From Pseudomonas sp. ANT_H4 (GTDB taxonomy: Bacteria; Pseudomonadota; Gammaproteobacteria; Pseudomonadales; Pseudomonadaceae), in assembly GCF_008369295.1 (NCBI RefSeq), contig NZ_VOBG01000017.1, positions 1 to 64,000 on the forward strand: 64,000 bases of DNA, given 5' to 3'. Of this stretch, positions 43,399-52,197 are shown piece by piece; position 1 is the first letter of the stretch; every line of letters begins with the position of its first letter. The position numbers were made by a program, and so were the translations under genes. Under the pieces are notes generated by a model that did no database searches, was not told the origin of the DNA, and was given only the letters and a program-made list of their open reading frames with translations.

Positions 43399-43461
43399 GC
43401 AGCGCTGCGACGCTTGAGCAATTCATTGATGGCTAGCGCAAGACCGATCTTGAGCAACGAC

Positions 43462-43854
43462 CTACTCCTCAACGCGCCCCGTGGCGTCACGATCGCGATC
43501 GTATCGTCTCGTCAGTGCAAACGGCGGCAACCAGGACTCGCGACGAACAATCCAGCTTTCGTAGGTTGGTACCAGTTGGTCCGGGGCATCCAGGGAGCCC
43601 AGGTTCACTTCGATTTCGTCGCCGGTGCGGCCAAAAACTGGTGAGCCACAGCGTGGACAGAAAAACCGTCCGGCGTAATCACGTGTTTCGCCGTCTATCG
43701 TCACAGCATCCTGAGGGAACACCGCAGACGCATGAAAAAGCGCGCCATGATGTTTGCGACAGTCGAGACAGTGACAAAGGCCGACTCGATATGGCCGTCC
43801 CGCCGCCTCAATTCGAACATTGCCGCACAGGCAACCACCCGTGAATCGATCCAT
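43462..43854 (-). CDS. GFA family (glutathione-dependent formaldehyde-activating-like) zinc protein
   Basis: A 130-residue protein of the GFA/CENP-V fold. Zn ligands are in GGCLCGNVRIEA (CxC), CHCLDCRKHHGALF (CxxC) and FCPRCGSPVFGR (CxxC), and the middle has FHASAVFPQDAVTIDG. Members are small Zn-binding proteins, mostly of unknown substrate; only a few act on S-hydroxymethylglutathione. It stands alone between the gene graveyard and the siderophore receptor. Confidence 0.85.
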   Translation of the reverse strand: MDRFTGGCLCGNVRIEAAGRPYRVGLCHCLDCRKHHGALFHASAVFPQDAVTIDGETRDYAGRFFCPRCGSPVFGRTGDEIEVNLGSLDAPDQLVPTYESWIVRRESWLPPFALTRRYDRDRDATGRVEE

Positions 43855-43988
43855 GCTGCTTCTCCTCTGAAATCAAGGTCAATACGCAGTTACCCCTCTG
43901 CGACAACAGGCCACCGCTCCCGGCAAATGTGAAAACTTTGTTAAGTATCTGTGCGCAGAGTCTTTTTTGAGCCGAAACAATCTGCCAC

Positions 43989-44007
43989 ACTAATGAGAAT
44001 ACTTATC
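43989..44007 (+). promoter_or_regulatory. Probable Fur box upstream of the siderophore receptor
   Basis: ACTAATGAGAATACTTATC matches the 19-bp Fur consensus GATAATGATAATCATTATC well; against the common variant with TGAGAAT I count 15 of 19 positions. It lies 48 bp before the receptor start, in the right place to block the promoter when iron is plentiful. Confidence 0.7.
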
Positions 44008-44054
44008 AACACTATTGCTATTTGCCAGGGACGGCTTCGGGGAGAGCCAGATTC

Positions 44055-46232
44055 ATGCCGGGGCATCAACTGCAAAGCCGTATGCGTTTTTCACCTGGTC
44101 TTCTGGCCATGGCCGTCTGCATCGCAAGCACTCAGGCAGCCATTGCCGCCGAAACCCAATCTACCCAAGCCCCATCCGGACAACCATCCGCCACGCTGGA
44201 ACTGGGCGCCACCAATATCACCAGTGAACAGCTGGGTACCACTACCGAAGGCACCGGGTCCTACACCACCGGCGCCATGCAGACCGCAACCAAGTTGCCA
44301 CTGACCATGCGCGAAACCCCGCAGGCAGTGACGGTCATTACGCGCCAGCGCATGGATGACCAGGCCATGACCAGCGTCAACGATGTGGTCAAGAACACGC
44401 CCGGCCTGTTTCTCAGCCAGGCCAGCGGACCCGGCCGCCAGACTTACAGTTCTCGCGGCTTCGATATCGACAACATCATGTATGACGGCCTGCCAAGCGC
44501 CTATTCGGGCTGGACCATGGGCGTGCAGCCGAACCTGGCGATGTTTGATCGCGTGGAGGTGATTCGCGGCGCCACCGGCCTGGTCACCGGCGCTGGCAAC
44601 CCTTCGGCGGCCATCAACATGGTGCGCAAGCGCCCCACTGCCGACCAACAGGTCACCCTGACCGGTGCCGCCGGTAGCTGGGATGATTACCGCGGCGAAT
44701 TCGATGCTTCCAGCCCGCTGAACGATAGCGGCACCCTGCGCGGGCGAGTGGTGGGCTCCTATCGCGATGCCAACAGCTTTCGCGACAAGGAAGAAAGCGA
44801 TCACGGCCTGTTCTACGGGATCGTGGAAGCCGACCTGAGCGACAGCACCACCGCGAGCATGGGCTTCTCCCGTCAGGAAGACCAGACCAACTTCTTCTGG
44901 GGCGGCTTGCCCATCGGCACCGACGGCCACCACCTGAATCTGCCCCGCTCCACCTACCCCGGCACCGATTGGGAAAACAAGAAGCTGCGTGTCGACACCG
45001 TGTTCGGTGACGTGGAACATCGTTTCGACAACGATTGGAAACTGCACGTAGCAGGCTCCACCTCGACTCTGGACGGCCTGTTCTCGGGTACTTACCTGTC
45101 GCGCTACAACGGCCCGATGCAGACCACCGCCTATCAATCGAGGCAAGACGAAAAGCAAAGCGCTTTTGACACCTATGCCAGCGGCCCGGTCGAAGCCCTC
45201 GGTCGCACCCATGAAGTAGTGGTCGGCGCCAGTAAGCGCATCTACGACAACACCACCAAGGATTACAGCCCTTACGACACCGGATTGCCGATCGGCGCAC
45301 CGAAACCGGACTTCGTGCGCGACGGTAAAAGCCACACCATCACCACCCAGGACGCTGTCTACCTGACGACCCGATTGAGCCTGGCCGACCCGCTCACACT
45401 GATACTCGGCGGCCGCCTGGACTGGTATGACTCCGATGACCGCGCAGGCAACAACGACTACAAGGTTACCCGCAACCTCACGCGCTACGCCGGCCTGATC
45501 TACAAGCTTGATGATCACCATTCCGTGTACGCCAGCTACACCGACATATTCACGCCGCAATCAAACCAGGACCTCTCCGGAAAAATTCTGGACCCGATCG
45601 TGGGGGAAAACTACGAAATCGGCATCAAGGGCGAGTACTTCAACGGTGCCCTCAACGCCAGCCTGGCGGTGTTCCAGACCGACCAGAAAAACCGCGCCAC
45701 CGAAGCGGCTACCCAGCTTGGCTGCCCGGTGCTCACCTGCTACGAAGCGTCCGGCCTGGTCCGCAGTCAAGGGATCGATATGGAGCTGCAAGGCGCGCTC
45801 ACCGAGAACTGGCAAGTCGGTGCCGGCTACACCTACACCCGGGCCCACTTCATCAAGGACACCAACCCGGCCAACAACAAACAGCGTTTCGACCCCGACA
45901 CGCCTGAGCATCTGTTCAAAGTCTCGACCGTTTACCACCTCCAGGGCCCTCTGGAAAAACTCCGTATCGGTGGCAACGTCTATTGGCAGAGCCGCATGTA
46001 CAACGACGTGGCCGTGGCCGATAGCACCTATCGCCTCGAACAAGGCAGCTACGCCGTCGCCGACCTGATGGCGGGTTATCAGGTCAACAAGCATCTGGAC
46101 CTGCAACTGAACGCCAACAACATCTTCGACCGCGTCTATTACGCAGCGATTGGCACCAGCCCTACCTGGGGGTCTACCGAAACCTACGGCAACCCACGCA
46201 GCTATGGATTGACGGCGAAGTACAGCTTCTAA
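44055..46232 (+). CDS. TonB-dependent siderophore receptor
   Basis: A 725-residue outer-membrane receptor for a ferric siderophore. Signal peptide to about AAIAA-ETQ; TonB-proximal region; plug with LPLTMRETPQAVTVITRQRM, SVNDVVKNTPGLFLSQ, SRGFDIDNIMYDGLPS and RVEVIRGATGLVTGAGNPSA; then a 22-strand barrel ending RSYGLTAKYSF with terminal Phe. No N-terminal signalling domain (secretin-TonB-short N-terminus) is present and no FecIR pair is adjacent, so regulation is probably by Fur alone. ATG 44055 follows GGGGAGAG; a TTG at 44022 is less likely. The specific siderophore is not identifiable. Confidence 0.88.
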   Translation: MPGHQLQSRMRFSPGLLAMAVCIASTQAAIAAETQSTQAPSGQPSATLELGATNITSEQLGTTTEGTGSYTTGAMQTATKLPLTMRETPQAVTVITRQRMDDQAMTSVNDVVKNTPGLFLSQASGPGRQTYSSRGFDIDNIMYDGLPSAYSGWTMGVQPNLAMFDRVEVIRGATGLVTGAGNPSAAINMVRKRPTADQQVTLTGAAGSWDDYRGEFDASSPLNDSGTLRGRVVGSYRDANSFRDKEESDHGLFYGIVEADLSDSTTASMGFSRQEDQTNFFWGGLPIGTDGHHLNLPRSTYPGTDWENKKLRVDTVFGDVEHRFDNDWKLHVAGSTSTLDGLFSGTYLSRYNGPMQTTAYQSRQDEKQSAFDTYASGPVEALGRTHEVVVGASKRIYDNTTKDYSPYDTGLPIGAPKPDFVRDGKSHTITTQDAVYLTTRLSLADPLTLILGGRLDWYDSDDRAGNNDYKVTRNLTRYAGLIYKLDDHHSVYASYTDIFTPQSNQDLSGKILDPIVGENYEIGIKGEYFNGALNASLAVFQTDQKNRATEAATQLGCPVLTCYEASGLVRSQGIDMELQGALTENWQVGAGYTYTRAHFIKDTNPANNKQRFDPDTPEHLFKVSTVYHLQGPLEKLRIGGNVYWQSRMYNDVAVADSTYRLEQGSYAVADLMAGYQVNKHLDLQLNANNIFDRVYYAAIGTSPTWGSTETYGNPRSYGLTAKYSF

Positions 46233-46244
46233 ACGTGACTGGCA

Positions 46245-46271
46245 CCGCTGCTACACACTCTGTAGCAGCGG
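46245..46271 (+). terminator. Hairpin after the siderophore receptor gene
   Basis: CCGCTGCTACA and TGTAGCAGCGG form a perfect 11-bp stem with a five-base loop, 13 bp after the receptor stop. Only TTCTG follows, so it lacks a real T run; it may act as a weak terminator or RNA-stabilising hairpin. Confidence 0.5.
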
Positions 46272-46345
46272 TTCTGCGCAACAGCCGCTGGCCGAGCAAC
46301 TCTTCAAGCCTGCGAATCTGAGTGCTCAATGCCGATTGTGCCGGA
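46265..46345 (-). pseudogene. LysR helix-turn-helix fragment
   Basis: On the minus strand AQSALSTQIRRLEELLGQRL followed by LRRT is the recognition-helix and wing part of a LysR DNA-binding domain. Nothing of the rest is present: upstream lies a DUF6434 gene, downstream the receptor hairpin. It is too short to be functional and looks like debris. Confidence 0.5.
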
Positions 46346-46346
46346 A

Positions 46347-46577
46347 CTACCGGCCAGCAGACGGTTGTGGACTGCCGTTCCGCCGTTGCCACTCGTCAAC
46401 GACATCGCCCATGGTCTTGGGGATATCGTTGCCAATCCACGCCATGAACGCCCGGTCGAACTTGAACCCTGCGCCGCAGTGTTCAAGCATGAAGCGGCGC
46501 ACATTCTGGGTGTTTTTATAGTGTTTGGAGACCGCGGTATCGCGAGTGATAGAGCTGCTGTGCCAGTCAAAATCCAT
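46347..46577 (-). CDS. DUF6434-type small protein
   Basis: A 76-residue protein starting MDFDWHSSSITRDTAVSKHY and containing KNTQNVRRFMLEHCGAGFKF followed by DRAFMAWIGN and KTMGDVVDEW. These are the hallmarks of the small DUF6434 family, of unknown function, sometimes attached to SAP domains. AGGG lies upstream of ATG 46577. It is monocistronic and divergent from the next membrane protein gene. Confidence 0.7.
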   Translation of the reverse strand: MDFDWHSSSITRDTAVSKHYKNTQNVRRFMLEHCGAGFKFDRAFMAWIGNDIPKTMGDVVDEWQRRNGSPQPSAGR

Positions 46578-46654
46578 CTTTTTTCCCTGCTACGTCCTGA
46601 GTCGGGCAATCATAGCGCGCCGCAAGCCAGCGGATTAAACAAGGAGATAAAAAC

Positions 46655-47335
46655 ATGGACAGTCCGGATGAACCCGTATTGGCTCGCTATAGAAAGTACC
46701 TGAAGATCGAGGCGGCGCTGCTGATCGCCGGCATGCTGGGCGCGTTCATCCTGAACGGCTATGCCCACCTGGAAAAATACTACCTGGTACTGGACGTGCC
46801 CATTGACCGCTTGAACTTCAGCGCGCAAAAACTGGCCGTTTATGGTGGCGCTGGGCTGAGTTCAGTCATCGCGGCCATCCTGTTCATGATTGCTCTGGTA
46901 TTTGCCATGACGATGCTCATCGCCCTGAGCGAAAAACCCGGCAGACAACCTCCACCGGCCAGAACCTTGCCCACATGGATCGACAACCGACGTCGACGCG
47001 CCAGCGAATTGAGCACACCTTTCAAGCTCCTTGGGGTGTGTGTCGCCCTCGCCGCCGTGGCTTACTCCGCCTGGTACTTCACCGTCAGCGTCCCTTTGGA
47101 GTCGGGTAAAAATGCAGCCCTAGAAACAGCAAAAGAATGCCAGGAACGCACGCTGACCTTCAGTAACCTGGACCGTTACACCGCCTGCCAGGTAGCGGAA
47201 TCAGACGACATGTTCTACCTGCTCAAACGCGAACCGGGAGACCCGTCGGGCCAGTCCTTCCACACGCTGCAAGTGCCCAAGGCCGGGCTAATCAAAAGCG
47301 AGGGGCAGACGCAGTTCGTGAAGGACACGCCTTAA
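46655..47335 (+). CDS. Hypothetical inner-membrane protein
   Basis: A 226-residue protein with three likely membrane helices: EAALLIAGMLGAFILNGYA (about 14-34), SVIAAILFMIALVFAMTMLI (about 68-90) and LLGVCVALAAVAYSAWYFTV (about 120-140). A C-terminal soluble domain follows with two Cys (AKECQERT and YTACQVAE) that could form a disulfide if periplasmic. AAGGAG precedes ATG 46655. No family recognised. Confidence 0.7.
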   Translation: MDSPDEPVLARYRKYLKIEAALLIAGMLGAFILNGYAHLEKYYLVLDVPIDRLNFSAQKLAVYGGAGLSSVIAAILFMIALVFAMTMLIALSEKPGRQPPPARTLPTWIDNRRRRASELSTPFKLLGVCVALAAVAYSAWYFTVSVPLESGKNAALETAKECQERTLTFSNLDRYTACQVAESDDMFYLLKREPGDPSGQSFHTLQVPKAGLIKSEGQTQFVKDTP

Positions 47336-47511
47336 CCCCACGCTACGACGGCCTCAGCTATTTTGGCAGGCGTTGTCAGTGATCTGAAGCGCACGTGCAT
47401 ATCGACGAACGCGAAACTCCGGGCAGTGAACAGCGTTTCCACGGGGCGTTTAGGGACTTATACTGCCAATCTGTTATTCCTATCTGCGCTTCAACATCCA
47501 CGAGACTGAAC

Positions 47512-48153
47512 ATGGACATTCACTCGATACTGACCTACTCCCTCGTCGCCGGCATTGCCATCGCCAGCCCTGGCCCGGCGACTCTAATGGCGCTCAATAA
47601 CAGCCTCACTTACGGAGCCAAATCCACCTTGTGGTCTTCCCTGGGCAATGTCAGCGGACTGTTTTGCATATCAGCGGCGGCGATGTTGGGGCTGGGAGCA
47701 CTGATCGTCAGTTCCGAGTGGATCTTCAGTGCCGTGAAGATCTTGGGTGCCGGCTATCTGTTTTACCTGGGGGCGAAGAATCTGTTGAAGACAAACTCGA
47801 CGCTTTCAGATAACCCGCAAGTCCCGATGCGTGTCAGCAGCCCGTCACCCATGAAGTTGTTCAAGTCAGCCTTTTTAACCGCCGCCACCAACCCTAAAGC
47901 GGTGCTGTTCTTCACCGCGCTGTTCCCGCAATTCATTGACCGGCACTCGACCCTGGTGCCGCAGTTTCTGGTTTTGACCCTGATCTTCATGACGCTGTCG
48001 GCGCTGTCGTTGACCCTGTACGCCCTGCTCGCCTCCCAAACCAAAGGCCTGCTGGCCCGGCCGGAGTTTTCGAAATGGGTTAATCGCGTGATCGGCTCCA
48101 CCTTTATCTTTTTCGGGACGATGCTGTTGACGATACGCCGGCAGACGGCCTAG
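47512..48153 (+). CDS. LysE/RhtB-family amino-acid exporter
   Basis: A 213-residue membrane protein with six helices: GIAIASPGPATLMALNNSLT, LWSSLGNVSGLFCISAAAML, FSAVKILGAGYLFYLGAKNL, then AFLTAATNPKAVLFFTALFP, the signature of LysE/RhtB exporters. The frame is open from 47395 but the family start is ATG 47512, after an unremarkable site. It converges with the MocR gene, overlapping it by four bases, and may be one of its targets. Confidence 0.85.
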   Translation: MDIHSILTYSLVAGIAIASPGPATLMALNNSLTYGAKSTLWSSLGNVSGLFCISAAAMLGLGALIVSSEWIFSAVKILGAGYLFYLGAKNLLKTNSTLSDNPQVPMRVSSPSPMKLFKSAFLTAATNPKAVLFFTALFPQFIDRHSTLVPQFLVLTLIFMTLSALSLTLYALLASQTKGLLARPEFSKWVNRVIGSTFIFFGTMLLTIRRQTA

Positions 48154-49493
48154 TACGCCTGCACCAACCGCCGCACCTTTACCAGCGCCTCTCGCAATGC
48201 AGCCATGCCCACCGACCCCAGCGCCAGGCGTAGTGCATGGGGCACATGGGCCGAGATCGCAAACGGCTCGGCCGTCGACACCGAGATATTTTCGCGCATC
48301 AGCGCCATGGCGATCTGGTCGGCCCGCGCGTCTTCCGGCAGTGGCAGCCACAGAAAATACGAGGACGGATGACTAACGTAATGCAGGTCGCCCAATACTT
48401 CGGCGGCCAAGGCTTGCCGGGCCTGGGCATCCTGGCGCTTATGCGTTTCAAGCTGGGCGACGGTGCCGTCATCAATCCAGGCGGCAGCAATGGCCGTCAT
48501 CACCCCTGGGGTATTCCAGACGGTGGCCATGAGGGTGCGTTCCAGAGCAGACACCCACTGCGCAGGCGTACTGACAAACCCGATCCGCAAACCGGTGGCC
48601 ACGCTCTTGGACAGCCCTGAGACATACACCGTTCTTTCCGGTGCCAACTGCGCCAGTGGCGGCGGCGCATCCTCCACCAGAAATGCGTAGGCCGCATCCT
48701 CGATGAGGATCAAATCATGCTCGCGAGCGATAGCTACCAGTTGCTGACGCGGCTCGACCCCCATCACCCAACCCAGCGGATTATGCAGGGTCGGCATGCT
48801 GTACACGGCTCGCACTGAGCGGGTGCGGCAAAGCTTTTCCAGGGCGACAAGATCAGGCCCCGTCGCAGTGACTGGTATGGCCACGACTTCAAGGTGCAGT
48901 GTCTCGGCCAGCACCTTAAAGCCCGAGTAGGTCAACGCATCCACCGCCACCACATCACCGGGCTTGAGCAACGCCATCATCGCCACCGCCAGCCCATGTT
49001 GGGCACCGCTGACGATCAGCACCTGCTCGGCGGCAACGGTCAGCCCTCGGCTGCGCAGATGACGCGCCATCGCTGCCCGCTCATGCGGCCGCCCGCCATG
49101 GGGCTGGTAGCGCAACAGGGATTCCAGGTCGCCGGACAGCGCCAACTGACGCAACGCCGTGCGCAGCAGATCGGCCTGGCCGGGTACCGACGGATAGTTG
49201 AAGTTGAGGTCGATCATGCCCGCTGCCACGGCGACCTGGCCAATGCCCTGCCCCGGCGACAGCGATATCTCCCGGACAAAGGTGCCGCGCCCGGTTTCGC
49301 CGCTGACCAGGCCCATGGACTCAAGTTCGGTATACACCCGGCTCGCCGTGACCAAGGCCAATCCATGGCTGGCAGCCAACTGCCGATGTGTCGGCAAGCG
49401 GGTGCCAGGCGCCAGGAGCCCGCTGCGGATATCCCTGGCAAACGTATCGACCAACGACTTATAACGAGCGCGAGGCATAGGTGATGTATCCAT
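48150..49493 (-). CDS. MocR-type regulator (GntR HTH fused to aminotransferase domain)
   Basis: A 447-residue fusion. A GntR winged helix at residues 8-75 (LVDTFARDIRSGLLAPGTRL, HGLALVTASRVYTELESMGL) joins a class I aminotransferase domain with LIVSGAQHGLAVAMMALLKP, MPTLHNPLGWVMG, IEDAAYAFL and the PLP Lys296 in SGLSKSVATGLRIGF. MocR regulators sense an amino acid or vitamer through PLP. It is divergent from an EamA exporter (75 bp) and convergent with a LysE exporter, so export control is likely. Confidence 0.88.
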   Translation of the reverse strand: MDTSPMPRARYKSLVDTFARDIRSGLLAPGTRLPTHRQLAASHGLALVTASRVYTELESMGLVSGETGRGTFVREISLSPGQGIGQVAVAAGMIDLNFNYPSVPGQADLLRTALRQLALSGDLESLLRYQPHGGRPHERAAMARHLRSRGLTVAAEQVLIVSGAQHGLAVAMMALLKPGDVVAVDALTYSGFKVLAETLHLEVVAIPVTATGPDLVALEKLCRTRSVRAVYSMPTLHNPLGWVMGVEPRQQLVAIAREHDLILIEDAAYAFLVEDAPPPLAQLAPERTVYVSGLSKSVATGLRIGFVSTPAQWVSALERTLMATVWNTPGVMTAIAAAWIDDGTVAQLETHKRQDAQARQALAAEVLGDLHYVSHPSSYFLWLPLPEDARADQIAMALMRENISVSTAEPFAISAHVPHALRLALGSVGMAALREALVKVRRLVQAY

Positions 49494-49567
49494 GACAATT
49501 TTTTGATTGTCTTAATCTTCGATCATAGGATGCACTGAATGCAACCCACCTATCGAGCGCAACTCCC

Positions 49568-50458
49568 ATGGAACGTACCTCTCACCTGAGCACCGCTGAA
49601 CACAGCACCCGCGGCTGGATCAACGGCTTTATCGGCGTGCTGATCTTCAGCGGTTCGCTGCCGGCGACGCGGGTGGCGGTGCTGGAGTTCGATCCGGTGT
49701 TTCTGACCGTCGCCCGAGCGACCATCGCCGCCCTGCTTGGGCTGTGCCTGCTCTGGCTGTTCAAGGAAAAGCGCCCTGCGCGTAGCCAATTAATGCCACT
49801 GGTCATCGTCGCCCTGGGCGTGGTGATAGGTTTCCCGCTGCTGACAGCCCTGGCGTTGCAGTACGTGACCTCCGCCCATTCCATCGTTTTTATCGGCCTG
49901 CTGCCCCTGGCCACCGCCGTATTCGGCGTGCTGCGCGGCGGCGAACGGCCGCGACCGGTGTTCTGGTTATTCTCGATACTGGGCAGCCTGCTGGTGATGG
50001 GTTACGCCGTGTCCCAAGGGCTCAGCGCGGCACCCATCGGCGACCTGCTGATGCTGTTGGCGGTACTGGCCTGCGGGCTGGGTTATGCCGAAGGGGCGAA
50101 GCTGTCCAAAACCCTGGGCGGCTGGCAGGTGATTTGCTGGGCACTGGTACTGTCGCTGCCGGTGGTAGCGCCACTGACCGCCGTGCTGGCACCCGACTCA
50201 TTCTCGGGCATCAGCCTGCCGGCCTGGCTCAGCCTGGGCTATGTGTCGCTGTTCAGCATGCTGATTGGCTTTGTATTCTGGTATCGCGGGCTGGCCCAGG
50301 GTGGCATCGCTGCGGTGGGGCAGTTGCAGTTGCTGCAACCGTTCTTCGGCCTGGCGCTGGCGGCCACCTTGCTCCATGAGCAGGTCAGCCTGGGCATGCT
50401 GGGAGTGACAGTGGCGGTGATTGTGTGCGTGGCCGGGGCGAAGAAGTTTGCCCGCTAG
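49568..50458 (+). CDS. EamA/DMT-family transporter
   Basis: A 296-residue membrane protein with ten helices in two EamA repeats: FIGVLIFSGSLPATRVAVLE, PVFLTVARATIAALLGLCLL, YVTSAHSIVFIGLLPLATAV, and second-half PAWLSLGYVSLFSMLIGFVF with LLQPFFGLALAATLLHEQVS. These are exporters of amino acids or metabolites. It lies 75 bp divergent from the MocR gene, its probable regulator. Confidence 0.88.
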   Translation: MERTSHLSTAEHSTRGWINGFIGVLIFSGSLPATRVAVLEFDPVFLTVARATIAALLGLCLLWLFKEKRPARSQLMPLVIVALGVVIGFPLLTALALQYVTSAHSIVFIGLLPLATAVFGVLRGGERPRPVFWLFSILGSLLVMGYAVSQGLSAAPIGDLLMLLAVLACGLGYAEGAKLSKTLGGWQVICWALVLSLPVVAPLTAVLAPDSFSGISLPAWLSLGYVSLFSMLIGFVFWYRGLAQGGIAAVGQLQLLQPFFGLALAATLLHEQVSLGMLGVTVAVIVCVAGAKKFAR

Positions 50459-50545
50459 CTCAGGTTGCTGGATTTATTCCAGTGCCTGGCATTAGGCTCG
50501 TCGGATGATGGGAGTCACATTCACCCACAAAAACAAGGAACCACG

Positions 50546-51040
50546 ATGCACACCCCTTCCCTGCAAGACACCACCGCGCCGGACGGCGTCTGTTATGGCT
50601 GCGGCGCCAGCAACCCACACGGGCTGCACGTCAAGAGCCGTTGGGACGAAGACGGCGTCCACGTCATCGCCGAACACCAGCCCGACGCCAAATACTGCGG
50701 CTGGCCAGACCTGGTCTACGGCGGGTTGATCGCCATGCTGGTGGACTGTCATTCCAACTGGACCGCCATGGCCTATCACTACCAGGCTGAACATCGCGCC
50801 CCAGGCAGCCTGCCGCGCATCGACTGCGTGACCGGCAACCTCGGCATCAAGTTCATCAAACCGACTCCCATGGGCGTGCCACTGACCTTGCGGGCCAAAG
50901 TCGAAGGCGAAGTCGGGCGCAAGAGCCGGGTGGTCTGCGAGGTGTATGCCGATGGCGTGCTGACGGCGATTGGTGACTCAATCTTCGTGCAGGTCGATAC
51001 CGGACAGTTGGCAACTGCGGCCCATGCTCGGCAAGCCTGA
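50546..51040 (+). CDS. PaaI-type hotdog-fold thioesterase
   Basis: A 164-residue protein with a CYGCGASNPHGLHVKS start (common in these proteins), then DLVYGGLIAMLVDCHSNWTA, the hotdog helix with the catalytic acid (D in LVDCHS), and GNLGIKFIKPTPMGVPLTLR, the beta strands of PaaI-like acyl-CoA thioesterases. AAGGA precedes ATG 50546; the longer frame from 50465 has no site. It is 87 bp after the EamA gene on the same strand. Confidence 0.8.
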   Translation: MHTPSLQDTTAPDGVCYGCGASNPHGLHVKSRWDEDGVHVIAEHQPDAKYCGWPDLVYGGLIAMLVDCHSNWTAMAYHYQAEHRAPGSLPRIDCVTGNLGIKFIKPTPMGVPLTLRAKVEGEVGRKSRVVCEVYADGVLTAIGDSIFVQVDTGQLATAAHARQA

Positions 51041-51097
51041 TAGTGGTCTACATTCAATGCCATCTGCTGAACGGTCCCTGTGAAGAGGAATGCACCG

Positions 51098-51985
51098 ATG
51101 ACTCGTCTGACCGCCAAAGACTTTGCCCCTGAACTGCTGGAGCTCTACGACGGCTACGCCCACGGCAAGATCAACCGGCGAGAGTTTCTCGACCGTGCGG
51201 CGCTGTTCACCTTCGGCGGGTTGACCGCGTCGGCCCTGCTCGCCTCCCTGAGTCCCAATTACGCCCTGGCCGAGCAGGTTAAATTCACTGACCCGGACAT
51301 CGTCGCCGACTACATCACCTACCCCTCACCCAAGGGCAATGGCGAGGTCCGCGGCTACCTGGTTCGCCCGGCAAAAACCACCGGTAAGCTTGCGGCTGTG
51401 GTGGTCGTGCATGAAAACCGTGGGCTAAACCCCTACATCGAAGACGTCGCCCGGCGCTTGGCCAAGGCCGGGTTTATCGCCTTGGCACCTGATGGACTGA
51501 CCTCGGTAGGCGGTTATCCCGGCAACGACGAAAAAGGCGTGGCGCTGCAACAAACCGTCGACCCGACCAAACTGATGAACGACTTCTTCGCCGCCATCGA
51601 ATGGTTGATGAACCATGACACCAGCACCGGCAAGGTCGGCATTACCGGCTTCTGTTATGGCGGCGGCGTGACCAATGCGGCGGCCGTGGCCTATCCGGAA
51701 CTGGGGGCAGCGGTGTCGTTTTATGGCCGCCAGCCGCAGGCGAAGGATGTGCCCAACATCAAGGCGCCGATCATGTTGCACTTCGGCGAACTGGATACGC
51801 GGATCAATGAGGGTTGGCCAGCCTATGAAACAGCCTTGAAAGCGGCCGGCACGAACTATGAAGCCTTTATCTACAAGGGCGCCAACCATGGCTTTCATAA
51901 CGACTCCACGCCCAGGTATGACGAAGCAGCCGCGAACCTGGCCTGGGAGCGGACCTTGGGGTGGTTTCGCAAGTACCTGGTTTAG
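51098..51985 (+). CDS. Dienelactone hydrolase family protein (YghX-like) with Tat-like leader
   Basis: A 295-residue hydrolase. INRREFLDRAALFTFGGLTA near residue 29 resembles a twin-arginine leader with its hydrophobic stretch, as in YghX-type proteins. The core has VVVVHENRGLNPYIEDVARR, nucleophile Cys in GFCYGGG, acid GELDTR and His in GANHGFHND, the Cys-Asp-His triad of dienelactone hydrolases. ATG 51098 follows GAAGAGGAA; a GTG at 51080 adds six residues. Real substrate unknown. Confidence 0.85.
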   Translation: MTRLTAKDFAPELLELYDGYAHGKINRREFLDRAALFTFGGLTASALLASLSPNYALAEQVKFTDPDIVADYITYPSPKGNGEVRGYLVRPAKTTGKLAAVVVVHENRGLNPYIEDVARRLAKAGFIALAPDGLTSVGGYPGNDEKGVALQQTVDPTKLMNDFFAAIEWLMNHDTSTGKVGITGFCYGGGVTNAAAVAYPELGAAVSFYGRQPQAKDVPNIKAPIMLHFGELDTRINEGWPAYETALKAAGTNYEAFIYKGANHGFHNDSTPRYDEAAANLAWERTLGWFRKYLV

Positions 51986-52023
51986 GCTCAATCAGATGCT
52001 GACACAGAATCTGTGGCAGGCAG

Positions 52024-52166
52024 GCTTGTTGTGGCGAGCGGGCTTGCCCGCGTTGGGGCGCGAAGCGGCCCTAAAACCGGACACCTAGTTCTGTCTAAAG
52101 GAATGCAGTGACCTTACTGGGGCCGCTTCGCAGCCCAACGCGGGCAAGCCCGCTCGCCACAACAAG
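52024..52166. repeat. Large intergenic inverted repeat (REP-type GAGCGGGCTTGCCCGC)
   Basis: The left arm (from 52025), CTTGTTGTGGCGAGCGGGCT and on through TGCCCGCG, is repeated exactly in inverse at 52139-52166 (28 of 28). Further imperfect pairing (GGGGCGCGAAGCGGCCC with GGGGCCGCTTCGCAGCCC) lies inside. The core GCGGGCTTGCCCGC is itself palindromic and is the usual Pseudomonas intergenic repeat; a half copy is at 54525-54539. It separates two converging genes and may act as a terminator or a REP/BIME site. Confidence 0.85.
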
Positions 52167-52197
52167 CACGCTCGCCATAAAAATTGCTCTGGGGTCC

